Assembly: GCF_050003625.1 (NCBI RefSeq)
Contig: NC_134398.1
Coordinates: 60,039,641 to 60,103,640, forward strand
Reading direction: 5' to 3'
Origin: Haematobia irritans
Lineage: Eukaryota > Arthropoda > Insecta > Diptera > Muscidae
DNA length: 64,000 nucleotides
The translations under genes were made by a program, and so were the position numbers. Shown here one piece after another: positions 20,236 to 32,564 of this stretch; positions within the stretch are counted from its first letter, which is position 1, and the number at the start of each line of letters is the position of its first letter. The notes beneath the pieces are model-generated. The model was not told where the DNA came from. It made no database searches and saw only the letters and a program-made list of their open reading frames with translations.

Positions 20236-23200
20236 ATGAGTACTAACCTAGCACAAATTGGCACAACGTTCAGTTTTTTGAAATTCGAAAATTTTAAATT
20301 TTGACTATTTTCAATCATAAATTGGCATTTTTTAAAAAAAGTTTTTGCGAATATCTCCAAAACGGTTTGAGATGGAAAGTTGATTCAAACGGCACAAATG
20401 AGTACTAACCTAGCACAAATTGGCACAACGTTCAGTTTTTTGAAATTCGAAAATTTTAAATTTTGACTATTTTGACTATTTTGGCATAAATTGGCATTTT
20501 TTAAAAAAAGTTTTTGCGAATATCTCCAAAACGGGTTGAGATAGAAAGTTGATTCAAACGGCACAAATGAGTACTAACCTAGCACAAATTGGCACAACGT
20601 TCAGTTTTTTGAAATTCGAAAATTTTAAATTTTGACTATTTTCAATCATAAATTGGCATTTTTTAAAAAAAGTTTTTGCGAATATCTCCAAAACGGTTTG
20701 AGATGGAAAGTTGATTCAAACGGCACAAATGAGTACTAACCTAGCACAAATTGGCACAACGTTCAGTTTTTTGAAATTCGAAAATTTTAAATTTTGACTA
20801 TTTTGGCATAAATTGGCATTTTTTAAAAAAAAGTTTTTGCGAATATCTCCAAAACGGGGTGAGATAGAAAGTTGATTCAAACGGCACAAATGAGTACTAG
20901 CCTAGCACAAATTGGCACAACGTTCAGTTTTTTGAAATTCGAAAATTTTAAATTTTGACTATTTTCAATCATAAATTGGCATTTTTTAAAAAAAGTTTTT
21001 GCGAATATCTCCAAAACGGTTTGAGATGGAAAGTTGATTCAAACGGCACAAATGAGTACTAACCTAGCACAAATTGGCACAACGTTCAGTTTTTTGAAAT
21101 TCGAAAATTTTAAATTTTGACTATTTTGGCATAAATTGGCATTTTTTAAAAAAAGTTTTTGCGAATATCTCCAAAACGGGGTGAGATAGAAAGTTGATTC
21201 AAACGGCACAAATGAGTACTAACCTAGCACAAATTGGCACAACGTTCAGTTTTTTGAAATTCGAAAATTTTAAATTTTGACTATTTTCAATCATAAATTG
21301 GCATTTTTTAAAAAAAGTTTTTGCGAATATCTCCAAAACGGTTTGAGATGGAAAGTTGATTCAAACGGCACAAATGAGTACTAACCTAGCACAAATTGGC
21401 ACAACGTTCAGTTTTTTGAAATTCGAAAATTTTAAATTTTGACTATTTTGGCATAAATTGGCATTTTTTAAAAAAAGTTTTTGCGAATATCTCCAAAACG
21501 GGGTGAGATAGAAAGTTGATTCAAACGGCACAAATGAGTACTAACCTAGCACAAATTGGCACAACGTTCAGTTTTTTGAAATTCGAAAATTTTAAATTTT
21601 GACTATTTTCAATCATAAATTGGCATTTTTTAAAAAAAGTTTTTGCGAATATCTCCAAAACGGTTTGAGATGGAAAGTTGATTCAAACGGCACAAATGAG
21701 TACTAACCTAGCACAAATTGGCACAACGTTCAGTTTTTTGAAATTCGAAAATTTTAAATTTTGACTATTTTGACTATTTTGGCATAAATTGGCATTTTTT
21801 AAAAAAAGTTTTTGCGAATATCTCCAAAACGGGTTGAGATAGAAAGTTGATTCAAACGGCACAAATGAGTACTAACCTAGCACAAATTGGCACAACGTTC
21901 AGTTTTTTGAAATTCGAAAATTTTAAATTTTGACTATTTTCAATCATAAATTGGCATTTTTTAAAAAACGTTTTTGCGAATATCTCCAAAACGGTTTGAG
22001 ATGGAAAGTTGATTCAAACGGCACAAATGAGTACTAACCTAGCACAAATTGGCACAACGTTCAGTTTTTTGAAATTCGAAAATTTTAAATTTTGACTATT
22101 TTGGCATAAATTGGCATTTTTTAAAAAAAGTTTTTGCGAATATCTCCAAAACGGGGTGAGATAGAAAGTTGATTCAAACGGCACAAATGAGTACTAACCT
22201 AGCACAAATTGGCACAACGTTCAGTTTTTTGAAATTCGAAAATTTTAAATTTTGACTATTTTCAATCATAAATTGGCATTTTTTAAAAAAAGTTTTTGCG
22301 AATATCTCCAAAACGGTTTGAGATGGAAAGTTGATTCAAACGGCACAAATGAGTACTAACCTAGCACAAATTGGCACAACGTTCAGTTTTTTGAAATTCG
22401 AAAATTTTAAATTTTGACTATTTTCAATCATAAATTGGCATTTTTTAAAAAAAGTTTTTGCGAATATCTCCAAAACGGTTTGAGATGGAAAGTTGATTCA
22501 AACGGCACAAATGAGTACTAACCTAGCACAAATTGGCACAACGTTCAGTTTTTTGAAATTCGAAAATTTTAAATTTTGACTATTTTGGCATAAATTGGCA
22601 TTTTTTAAAAAAAGTTTTTGCGAATATCTCCAAAACGGGTTGAGATAGAAAGTTGATTCAAACGGCACAAATGAGTACTAACCTAGCACAAATTGGCACA
22701 ACGTTCAGTTTTTTGAAATTCGAAAATTTTAAGTTTTGACTATTTTCAATCATAAATTGGCATTTTTTAAAAAAAGTTTTTGCGAATATCTCCAAAACGG
22801 TTTGAGATGGAAAGTTGATTCAAACGGCACAAATGAGTACTAACCTAGCACAAATTGGCACAACGTTCAGTTTTTTGAAATTCGAAAATTTTAAATTTTG
22901 ACTATTTTGGCATAAATTGGCATTTTTTAAAAAAAGTTTTTGCGAATATCTCCAAAACGGGTTGAGATAGAAAGTTGATTCAAACGGCACAAATGAGTAC
23001 TAACCTAGCACAAATTGGCACAACGTTCAGTTTTTTGAAATTCGAAAATTTTAAATTTTGACTATTTTGGCATAAATTGGCATTTTTTAAAAAAAGTTTT
23101 TGCGAATATCTCCAAAACGGGGTGAGATAGAAAGTTGATTCAAACGGCACAAATGAGTACTAACCTAGCACAAATTGGCACAACGTTCAGTTTTTTGAAA

Positions 23201-26200
23201 TTCGAAAATTTTAAATTTTGACTATTTTGGCATAAATTGGCATTTTTTAAAAAAAGTTTTTGCGAATATCTCCAAAACGGGGTGAGATAGAAAGTTGATT
23301 CAAACGGCACAAATGAGTACTAACCTAGCACAAATTGGCACAACGTTCAGTTTTTTGAAATTCGAAAATTTTAAATTTTGACTATTTTCAATCATAAATT
23401 GGCATTTTTTAAAAAAAGTTTTTGCGAATATCTCCAAAACGGTTTGAGATGGAAAGTTGATTCAAACGGCACAAATGAGTACTAACCTAGCACAAATTGG
23501 CACAACGTTCAGTTTTTTGAAATTCGAAAATTTTAAATTTTGACTATTTTCAATCATAAATTGGCATTTTTTAAAAAAAGTTTTTGCGAATATCTCCAAA
23601 ACGGTTTGAGATGGAAAGTTGATTCAAACGGCACAAATGAGTACTAACCTAGCACAAATTGGCACAACGTTCAGTTTTTTGAAATTCGAAAATTTTAAAT
23701 TTTGACTATTTTGGCATAAATTGGCATTTTTTAAAAAAAGTTTTTGCGAATATCTCCAAAACGGGGTGAGATAGAAAGTTGATTCAAACGGCACAAATGA
23801 GTACTAACCTAGCACAAATTGGCACAACGTTCAGTTTTTTGAAATTCGAAAATTTTAAATTTTGACTATTTTCAATCATAAATTGGCATTTTTTAAAAAA
23901 AGTTTTTGCGAATATCTCCAAAACGGTTTGAGATGGAAAGTTGATTCAAACGGCACAAATGAGTACTAACCTAGCACAAATTGGCACAACGTTCAGTTTT
24001 TTGAAATTCGAAAATTTTAAATTTTGACTATTTTGACTATTTTGGCATAAATTGGCATTTTTTAAAAAAAGTTTTTGCGAATATCTCCAAAACGGGTTGA
24101 GATAGAAAGTTGATTCAAACGGCACAAATGAGTACTAACCTAGCACAAATTGGCACAACGTTCAGTTTTTTGAAATTCGAAAATTTTAAATTTTGACTAT
24201 TTTCAATCATAAATTGGCATTTTTTAAAAAAAGTTTTTGCGAATATCTCCAAAACGGTTTGAGATGGAAAGTTGATTCAAACGGCACAAATGAGTACTAA
24301 CCTAGCACAAATTGGCACAACGTTCAGTTTTTTGAAATTCGAAAATTTTAAATTTTGACTATTTTGGCATAAATTGGCATTTTTTAAAAAAAGTTTTTGC
24401 GAATATCTCCAAAACGGGGTGAGATAGAAAGTTGATTCAAACGGCACAAATGAGTACTAACCTAGCACAAATTGGCACAACGTTCAGTTTTTTGAAATTC
24501 GAAAATTTTAAATTTTGACTATTTTCAATCATAAATTGGCATTTTTTAAAAAAAGTTTTTGCGAATATCTCCAAAACGGTTTGAGATGGAAAGTTGATTC
24601 AAACGGCACAAATGAGTACTAACCTAGCACAAATTGGCACAACGTTCAGTTTTTTGAAATTCGAAAATTTTAAATTTTGACTATTTTGGCATAAATTGGC
24701 ATTTTTTAAAAAAAGTTTTTGCGAATATCTCCAAAACGGGTTGAGATAGAAAGTTGATTCAAACGGCACAAATGAGTACTAACCTAGCACAAATTGGCAC
24801 AACGTTCAGTTTTTTGAAATTCGAAAATTTTAAATTTTGACTATTTTCAATCATAAATTGGCATTTTTTAAAAAAAGTTTTTGCGAATATCTCCAAAACG
24901 GTTTGAGATGGAAAGTTGATTCAAACGGCACAAATGAGTACTAACCTAGCACAAATTGGCACAACGTTCAGTTTTTTGAAATTCGAAAATTTTAAATTTT
25001 GACTATTTTGGCATAAATTGGCATTTTTTAAAAAAAGTTTTTGCGAATATCTCCAAAACGGGTTGAGATAGAAAGTTGATTCAAACGGCACAAATGAGTA
25101 CTAACCTAGCACAAATTGGCACAACGTTCAGTTTTTTGAAATTCGAAAATTTTAAGTTTTGACTATTTTCAATCATAAATTGGCATTTTTTAAAAAAAGT
25201 TTTTGCGAATATCTCCAAAACGGTTTGAGATGGAAAGTTGATTCAAACGGCACAAATGAGTACTAACCTAGCACAAATTGGCACAACGTTCAGTTTTTTG
25301 AAATTCGAAAATTTTAAATTTTGACTATTTTCAATCATAAATTGGCATTTTTTAAAAAAAGTTTTTGCGAATATCTCCAAAACGGTTTGAGATGGAAAGT
25401 TGATTCAAACGGCACAAATGAGTACTAACCTAGCACAAATTGGCACAACGTTCAGTTTTTTGAAATTCGAAAATTTTAAATTTTGACTATTTTGGCATAA
25501 ATTGGCATTTTTTAAAAAAAGTTTTTGCGAATATCTCCAAAACGGGTTGAGATAGAAAGTTGATTCAAACGGCACAAATGAGTACTAACCTAGCACAAAT
25601 TGGCACAACGTTCAGTTTTTTGAAATTCGAAAATTTTAAATTTTGACTATTTTCAATCATAAATTGGCATTTTTTAAAAAAAGTTTTTGCGAATATCTCC
25701 AAAACGGTTTGAGATGGAAAGTTGATTCAAACGGCACAAATGAGTACTAACCTAGCACAAATTGGCACAACGTTCAGTTTTTTGAAATTCGAAAATTTTA
25801 AATTTTGACTATTTTGGCATAAATTGGCATTTTTTAAAAAAAGTTTTTGCGAATATCTCCAAAACGGTTTGAGATAGAAAGTTGATTCGAACGGCACAAA
25901 TGAGTACTGAACTAGCACAAATTGGCACAACATTCAGTTTTTTGAAATTCGAAAATTTAAATTTTGGCGTTTTTCAAACACATATTTTTGAACTTTTTTA
26001 AAAATTTAATTTGGCTGTTTCTCGGAAACGGCTTGAGATAGAAAGGTGATCTCAACGGCACAACTTAGCACAAGTCGATAACGGTTTAATACAATATTAA
26101 AATTTTCGAAATTCGAAAATGGCGATTCTGGAAATTTTTCGAAATTTTAGAATTTCTCGAAAACTATAAGAGATAGAATTTTTATTTAAACGGCACAATA

Positions 26201-26424
26201 ATGTACTCGGCTAGCACAACTCAGCACAACTGTCAAAATGTCGAATTTCGAAAATGGCGATTCTGGCAAAAATTTTGTTGAAAAAAGTTTTTTCGAAATA
26301 TCTCGGCTATTTGATAAAATTTAAAAAAACAAATTGCAGCACAAATCGGCACAAACCTAGCACAATCCAGCACAACTTTCAAATTTTCGAAATTCGAAAA
26401 TGGCAATTCTACTTTCTTGGACAT
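20224..26424. repeat. Right inverted arm (~6.2 kb) with 36 tandem units
   Basis: GAGTACTAACCTAGCAC (with single variants in units 5 and 36) occurs 36 times from 20237 to about 25910, with units mostly 154-170 bp. Two subtypes largely alternate: one with TTTTCAATCATAAATTGGC and GGTTTGAGATGG, the other with TATTTTGGCATAAATTGGC and GGGGTGAGATAG or GGGTTGAGATAG. This gives a dimeric higher-order pattern with occasional runs of the same subtype. The single-copy terminus 25920-26424 mirrors 15820-16320. The array is more than seven times longer than its partner. Confidence 0.93.
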
Positions 26425-26433
26425 GAGTTTTGC
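26425..26433. repeat. Right 9-bp target site duplication
   Basis: GAGTTTTGC, identical to 15811-15819; the flank continues ACTTTAAGTTTGG, so the empty site can be predicted exactly. Confidence 0.95.
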
Positions 26434-27152
26434 ACTTTAAGTTTGGATATTTGGATCTGTAGGATGGTTCATTGTCAAATTGCAGATTTCTGCAACAAAT
26501 ATACATACATACCCTGCTGCCATCTTGTAGCAATATTATAAACACAAACTTAAAAGTTAGGATAAGCCGCCAGATGGCAATAAACGGCAGCAAAGTTGGT
26601 AAGTATAGACATACACCATGTAATGTGCATATACACCACCAGATGGCCACCTTTGATAGCAAGCTTCTAAACCTATCAAATTGTTTTATTGCTGATATTT
26701 TCCAATCCGACTTTTGTCCGTTCCATTTTAATCAATCGCCGTAAGTTTTTCCGACATTTATCCGTATCTTCTATTCATTTTGCAATTACCTATCAATCTT
26801 TCTGATAATTTAGTTTAGCCGAAAGATGTCGCTCTGCGTGGTTGAGATTTTTAATTCAGTTAAAATAGTTCAGAACATGGACAATTTGTTTTGAAATTGT
26901 CACCACCATATCAAATGATATACTTAACTCAAAATTCCCACTACTTACCACATATTGGTGTTGTGCACGATTTATATCGTAAGAATTCCAATGTAGTTTA
27001 AAATATACATACCTGAAAATAAAAGCAAATATTTTATGAGTGAAGAGGTTTAAAAAATTAGCATAGATATAGATAGAGAAGGAGACGAAGGACATCAACC
27101 TAACAATGAGAGAATCACATTATTGCTTTACTTTGTATTCATTAAAAACCTT
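26434..27152. other. Unassigned sequence right of the Foldback element
   Basis: No gene or recognised element. A locally repeated word, CGCCAGATGGCAATAAACGG / CACCAGATGGCCACC, occurs at 26568-26648. Confidence 0.4.
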
Positions 27153-29103
27153 TTTATACCCTGCGCCACACTGTGGAACAGGGTGTTATAAGTTATTGCA
27201 ACACCCAGAAGGAGACGAGATAGACACATGGTGTCTTTGGCAAAAATGCTCAGGGTGGGCTCCTGAGTCGATATAGCCATGTCCGTCTGTCCGTGAACAC
27301 ATTTTTGTAATCAAAGTCTAGGTCGCAGTTTTAGTCCAATCGACTTCAAATTTGGCACAAGTATGTGTTTTGGCTCAGAATAGAACCCTATTGATTTTGG
27401 AAGAATTCGGTTCAGATTTAGATATAGCTCCCATATATATATCGCCCGATATGGACTTATATGGCCCCAGAAGCCAGAGTTTTATCCTAATTTGCTTAAA
27501 ATTTTGCACAAGAAGAACAATTAGTACTGTAGTCAAGTGTGCCAAATTTTATTGAAATCGGTTCAGATTTAGATATAGCTCCCATATATATCTTTCGCCC
27601 GATATGGACTAATACGGTCCCAGAAGCCAGAGTTTGGCCCCAATTTGGTTGAAATTTTGTACTAGGAGTATAATTAGTAGTGTAGTCAAGTGTGCCAAAT
27701 TTTATTGAAATCGGTTCAGATTTGGATATAGCTCCCATATATCGATTTACACCCATATATCGATTTACACTCATATGACCACAGTGGCCAATATTTTACT
27801 CCGATTTAATTGAAATTTTCCACAAAGAGTAGCATTGTAGCTATGCGTGCCAAATTTGGTTGAAATCGGTTCAGATTTAGATATAGCTCCCATATACACA
27901 GTCTTACACAAGTTTACATACGGATTAAAAAATTGTATTTTCTTTAATTATTAAAATATAATAAAATATGCATATATATGCTTTAGATTTTGTAAATTAA
28001 TTTGAAAAACAAAGTATTTGTCCATTTTCAAGAAGACGTTTTTAGTCTGGATTATAAACAACAACAAGAAACATGTTTAGTTATAAGGTAAAAACCTCAA
28101 GGGTATGTAAACTTATGTGAGACTGTGTATTGCTTTCGCCCGATTTACACTCATATGACACAGAGGCCAATTTTTTGTTCCGATTTAGTTGAAATTTTGC
28201 ACAGGGAGTAGAATTAGCATTGTAGCTATGCGTGCCAAATTTAGTTGAAATCGGTTCAGATTTAGATCGAGGTCCCATATATGTGTTTTTCTGATTTCGA
28301 CACAAATGGCCTGTTTAAATCTGCAAGTCTTTTTGCAGACTTCTCCCAAAATTTTCCAAATAAAAAATTGTACAAAAATATTTTCGAATCAATTGGTTTA
28401 TTCAAAGGTTCTTACGCAACTAACAAGAAAGAATGCACTAATACTTCATGCAAAGCGGCAAGGGCACAAAGACAAAAAAATAGGTAAACATTTTGAAACA
28501 GTTATGAGTGAAGTTGGTATACAAAAGTCAACGAATATTTGCATATTAGATGTGTTATTGTAATTCTATAGCCAGTAATGAGAGTTGTGCTAACGATAGG
28601 AAATGATGAGAGCAATATGAAGTACTGTATGCAATATTTTTTGGTTTGATTGCCAACAGCGGCTATGACTGCACCGTACATGGTCAAAATACCAAAATTT
28701 TCCTTGTAAAATCGCAACTGCTTAGTCGAAAAGTTGTAAAAATGACTCTAATTTTCCTAAACTTCTAATACATATATATCGAGCGATAAATCATAAATAA
28801 ACTTTTGCGAAGTTTCCTTAAAATTGCTTCAGATTTAAATGTTTCTTACATTTTTTTACTAACATTGTGTTCCACCCTAGTGCATTAGCCGACTTAAATT
28901 TTGAGTCTATATATTTTGTAGAAGTCTATCAAATTCTGTCCAGATCGATTGATATTTAAATGTATGTATTTGGGACAAACCTTTATATATAGCCCCAACA
29001 CATTTGACGGATGTGGTATGGTATCGAAAATTTAGATCTACAAAGTGGTGCAGGATATAATATAGTCGGCCCCGCCCGACTTTAGACTTTCCTTACTTGT
29101 TTT
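27153..29103 (-). mobile_element. Mini-me-like element, essentially complete
   Basis: Read on the minus strand it starts at 29103 with ACAAGTAAGGAAAGTCTAAA and GTCGGGCGGGGCCGACTAT, passes through tandem ~150-bp units carrying GGGAGCTATATCTAAATCTG, and ends near 27160 with a GTCY stretch (rc of GTCCGTCTGTCCGTG) and a hairpin end around CCCTGCGCCACACTGTGGAACAGGG (27169-27183). Conserved cores plus a GTCY microsatellite are the described mini-me (DINE-like) layout in Diptera. Non-coding. Interrupted by the MITE at 27897-28127. Confidence 0.7.
27897..28127. mobile_element. 231-bp MITE, TA duplication
   Basis: The end CACAGTCTTACACAAGTTTA is inverted at the far end (AAACTTATGTGAGACTGTG), with TA on both sides (27895-27896, 28128-28129). 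It is inserted in the mini-me tandem region and fits a Tc1/mariner-type MITE. Confidence 0.8.
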
Positions 29104-29392
29104 TTCATACAGTTTATAAATTCCATCATTGGAAATTTGTTGTGAACACTAGAGTAAGTGCAGCAAATGTGGTACTGGTAATGTGGTATAGTAGAGAAAG
29201 ACTCTATCTAAAAACATACGAATTAAGCCAAGCTGAATAGATTTTGGCTGTCAGAAAATGAAGCAATCAAACGGGAATAAAAAGAAGTCATTCGGTGCCA
29301 AATCAATGTTTCGAGTGCTCAAAAATGCAGTTGTTACAGCCGATATTTGAGAGCTCGCATTATCGTGGTGAAGAGTGATCCGCCTTCGGCGG

Positions 29393-29640
29393 TTGGTATA
29401 GGTGTAGTCCGATATTTAAAGTTCACTGACACTATTTAGTCTATTCTCTCTTATCAATTAGTGCTGCCCGATTCTATGTTTATGACAAGGAACCTCCGTT
29501 TTTTATAGCTGAGTTCGGCTATAAAAGGAGGACCTTTTATAGTCGCTCCACATTGCGGTGAAACCATTTAGAGAAACTTTTAAACGTCACCAGCATTACT
29601 GAGAGGAGATAATTCACAGCTGAAAAACTTTTTTGTATTG
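29393..29640 (-). mobile_element. Degraded SINE copy
   Basis: Antisense to the SINE at 2586-2926: shares CTTATCA..AGTGCTGCCCGAT, CTCCGTTTTTTATAGCTGAG, GTGAAACCA and CCAGCATTACTGAG. The tRNA head is lost and there is a local rearrangement (GGCTATAAAAGGAGGACC inverted next to the normal copy). Confidence 0.65.
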
Positions 29641-30167
29641 GATTGAAACTGGCATTGAACTCATGACGTTGGCGTTTTGTTTTCCCGATTTGTTGGAAGA
29701 CAACTGGCAAACAAATGGTTGTGTACCACTCAGAATTGACTGTGCTAGTGGAATGATTGGGACATATCCAGTTTCTTTTTTTCGAAACAACAGGCGATCA
29801 TTAGCTTGGAAGTGTTTCGAGCGCGAGCAATCTTTGTTGGATTTGGCTCATTTTGAAACACCCATACAGTCGACTACAGTTTACTTTCGTGCTCATACAC
29901 GTAAATTCACGTTTCATCACCTGTTACGCTCCAAAAATACAATGTGTTTCGAAGCAACATGATCTTATTTTTGGAGCGTTTGTTTCGACCAATCGACACG
30001 TGCCTTTTTTTTAGGAGATTGAAAAATGGTGTGGGATCCATCGCGACCAATTTTGTTTGACGCTCAAATGTCCATGCGTTATTGAATGTATGTTGCTACT
30101 AAGGTTTGCTAATGCTAAAGGTTTTCTCAGGTCATGTCGCGGTCTTGCACTATCAGTTGGTACATAG

Positions 30168-30587
30168 TAGAGGTGTGCACGTGAGTAATATTTTACTCAC
30201 GCTCACACACACTCACGACAGAAAAATCTTACTCACGCACGATATTGTTTGGTAGGACTCACGCTCACGCACACAAAAATACCGTGACTCACGAAAATAC
30301 AAAAACACCGTAATTCACGAAAAATTTTATGACTAATTTACCTTAGAGACGTGTTTGAAAACACGAGCATGATTAAAATCGAGAGCGTTATTAAACTCTT
30401 AACATCCCAGGTGTCACTAAAATTGTAAATGAATTCATCTCGTAAGCATTTTATGTCCGTGGGCGGGATTTTTTTCGTGAGCGTATTTTTCCGAATTTCG
30501 TTACTCACGCACACTCACGAAGAAATTATTTTCGTGACTCACGCTTTTCGTGATTCACGACAATTTCGTGTCACGTGCACACCTCTA
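30168..30587. mobile_element. hAT-type MITE rich in CACTCACG
   Basis: Ends TAGAGGTGTGCACGTGA and its inverse TCACGTGCACACCTCTA, with an 8-bp duplication GTACATAG (30160-30167, 30588-30595). The interior is dominated by ACTCACG/CGTGAGT words on both strands. Non-coding, 420 bp. Confidence 0.88.
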
Positions 30588-30927
30588 GTACATAGCATCA
30601 ATGGTTTCCCGAACAACAAATGATTTTAGACGACCTTCACGAAATTTGTCTTAGAGTGAATTGCGACCACGGTTGACTTTACCATAAGATCGATCAACAC
30701 TGGTTGGAAACTCTCATTCCCAACAGTGAGGCGTGGTGCACACAGACCCCGGGAAATAAACGATATATAGATTTCTATACTGATGGCTCCAAATTGGATG
30801 GACTAGTGGGTTTCGGAGTATATTCCTGGAACTTCGAATAGAGAAAAGATTAGCTAATCACTGTGGCACATGATTCGCGACTTATATTTACTGTACAAGA
30901 ATTTTGGTTAAAAGTTATTTCTCTTAC

Positions 30928-31147
30928 CCCCATTTTCATGAAACTCCGTTAGTGCTACGTTAGCTAACGAACTTTTAAGCGGTACTGTGGAGATATCTGT
31001 CATTTTGCCTATTTATTCCATACGTCAGTTAGGATCTTAACTGTGGAAATTTTTTCCGTTAAAGTTAACCGGAGAGAAGATATTTGCAGTTAATTTTCTG
31101 TTAACTGACAGTTAAAGCCTAACGGAGCTACATGAAAATGGCCGTTA
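30928..31147. mobile_element. ~220-bp MITE, same family as 9893-10106
   Basis: Ends CCCATTTTCATGAAACTCCG and reversed CCATTTTCATGTAGCTCCGT; the interior AACCGGAGAGAAGATATTTG is conserved. It splits the LINE RNase H domain between its first and second Asp motifs. Confidence 0.75.
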
Positions 31148-31653
31148 GTAATTTAGTGAAAAGTTACGTTAGGTTCAATAAATAAAGAAAAGCAAAAAAA
31201 CTGAAATTAGCAATGAGAGAGGTGGTGAATTGGCTGTGAAGTAATGTTGCAACAAATGATGGCATTAATATATACTCAGACAGTCAACCTGCAATAAAAT
31301 CAATGGACTCTGTGTTCCTTAACTCGAAAACGCTCATCGACTGCCGCAAATCTCTCAACGAGATGGCTGAGCAAAGCAATATTCACCTAATATGGGTGCC
31401 TGGCCATAGTAGCATACCGGGTAACTGCGAAGCGGATGAGTTGGCAAGGCTAGGAACTACCTTACATATTCCAGGTGACCTAGAATATGTTGGTGTGCGC
31501 CTGGCTACATGCAAGCTCATACTGCGTGAGAAGGCTGTTATGATGGCGAATGTCCGATGGGAGGATTGTAAGGGTTGCAACGACACAATCAAATATGCCC
31601 CATCTAACCTTAAACCGCACACTAGACATGTTAGTGTTTTCAAGACGTCAAAT

Positions 31654-32564
31654 TAGAGGTGGAGAACTATCGATAGTCGGCGCCATCGATAGTCGACGAT
31701 AGTAATTTCACAACCATCGATTGTTGACGATAGTACTATCGATATTCGACGATAGTATCGTCCACAATAATATACATATTTGGTTCGTATTTTATTATTT
31801 TAATATGCATATTTTACGATATTAATGTTATTTGACCCAAAAGGTTTGGTTTAAAAATAAAATAATGTTAACATTTTTCGCCTCTCGAAAACAATTTGTC
31901 CAGCTTTGCTAAATACTCTTTCGTACTCAATGGATGTTGCAGGGATGTTTGTGTCGTATAAAACGGCTCTTTTAAAGTAAGAAGCTACTGAATGTATTGA
32001 CGATCTACAACTTCTGCTTGTCGGTGCAATATTGGCAGTATCCGCCGAAATAGCTGGAATCAGAGGCTAGAATTTCCAAGCCAGAATGGTATCTTTTTAG
32101 TTGGTCGTGAAAATTCGATGTGCTTCTGCTCGTTTTATACTCCTTTCCGCAATTAAGGCACTTTGAAAATTGTTTGCCCTCTGACCTTTTAAAATATTTC
32201 CATAAGATTTTATTTTTCTTTTTTCTCTCGGTAGCCAAATCTTTCTCTGAGTCTGTGCTGTTGTAATCACATGCCTGACATGGTCGACTCACTGACTGTG
32301 ATGGAGCTCCGAAGTTTAGTTAAAATTCAACACATAGTCAAAACTCAGAACTACTTTAAAAGTAAACATTACACCTCTTTGCAGAAAGCTATCCATTCCT
32401 TTCAATGCTGCAGCAGACGTCACAAAAAGGGAAAATATTTGGTGATGTGAAAGCCAAACTATCGACTAACTATCGATAGTACTATCGAAAATGTCTGGCT
32501 GCTATCGATAGTAGCTCGATAGTGCCCAACAATCGATAGTGCTATCGATAGTTCTCCACCTCTA
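31654..32564 (-). mobile_element. Deleted hAT element with ATCGAT-rich ends
   Basis: The terminal TAGAGGTGGAGAACTATCGA is inverted at 32545-32564, and CGTCAAAT is duplicated (31646-31653, 32565-32572), as expected for hAT. Both subterminal regions are filled with CTATCGATAG-type palindromes in various spacings. 911 bp in total; it keeps only a BED-finger exon. Confidence 0.9.
32005..32292 (-). pseudogene. BED-type zinc finger, N-terminus of a hAT transposase
   Basis: The 95-residue frame contains ILWKYFKRSEGKQFSKCLNC, then GKEYKTSRSTSNFHDQLKRYHS: the aromatic start, CxxC and HxxxxxH of a BED finger, the usual DNA-binding N-terminus of hAT transposases. The rest of the transposase is missing from the 911-bp element, so this is a remnant. 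Confidence 0.8.

Larger units (their letters stand above)
15820..26424 (-). mobile_element. Foldback-like MULE transposon, 10.6 kb, apparently full length
   Basis: The outermost bases ATGTCCAAGAAAGTAGAATT are exactly inverted at the right end (...CTTGGACAT at 26416-26424), and GAGTTTTGC is duplicated on both sides. Each arm has about 500 bp of single-copy terminal sequence followed inward by tandem ~162-bp units: 5 on the left (about 16300-17046) and 36 on the right (20224-25920). A 3.2-kb core codes for a MULE transposase with a C19-like domain on the minus strand. Inverted termini built of tandem repeats, a 9-bp duplication and a MULE protein are the defining features of the FB/NOF group known from Drosophila. 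The near-perfect duplication and intact long frame suggest a recent insertion. Confidence 0.93.

Noticed and set aside
20224..25920. A long regular array that could suggest a CRISPR or centromeric satellite
   Set aside because: Units are contiguous without unique spacers, are inverted at 16300-17046, and lie inside a transposon with a 9-bp target duplication; this is a foldback arm.
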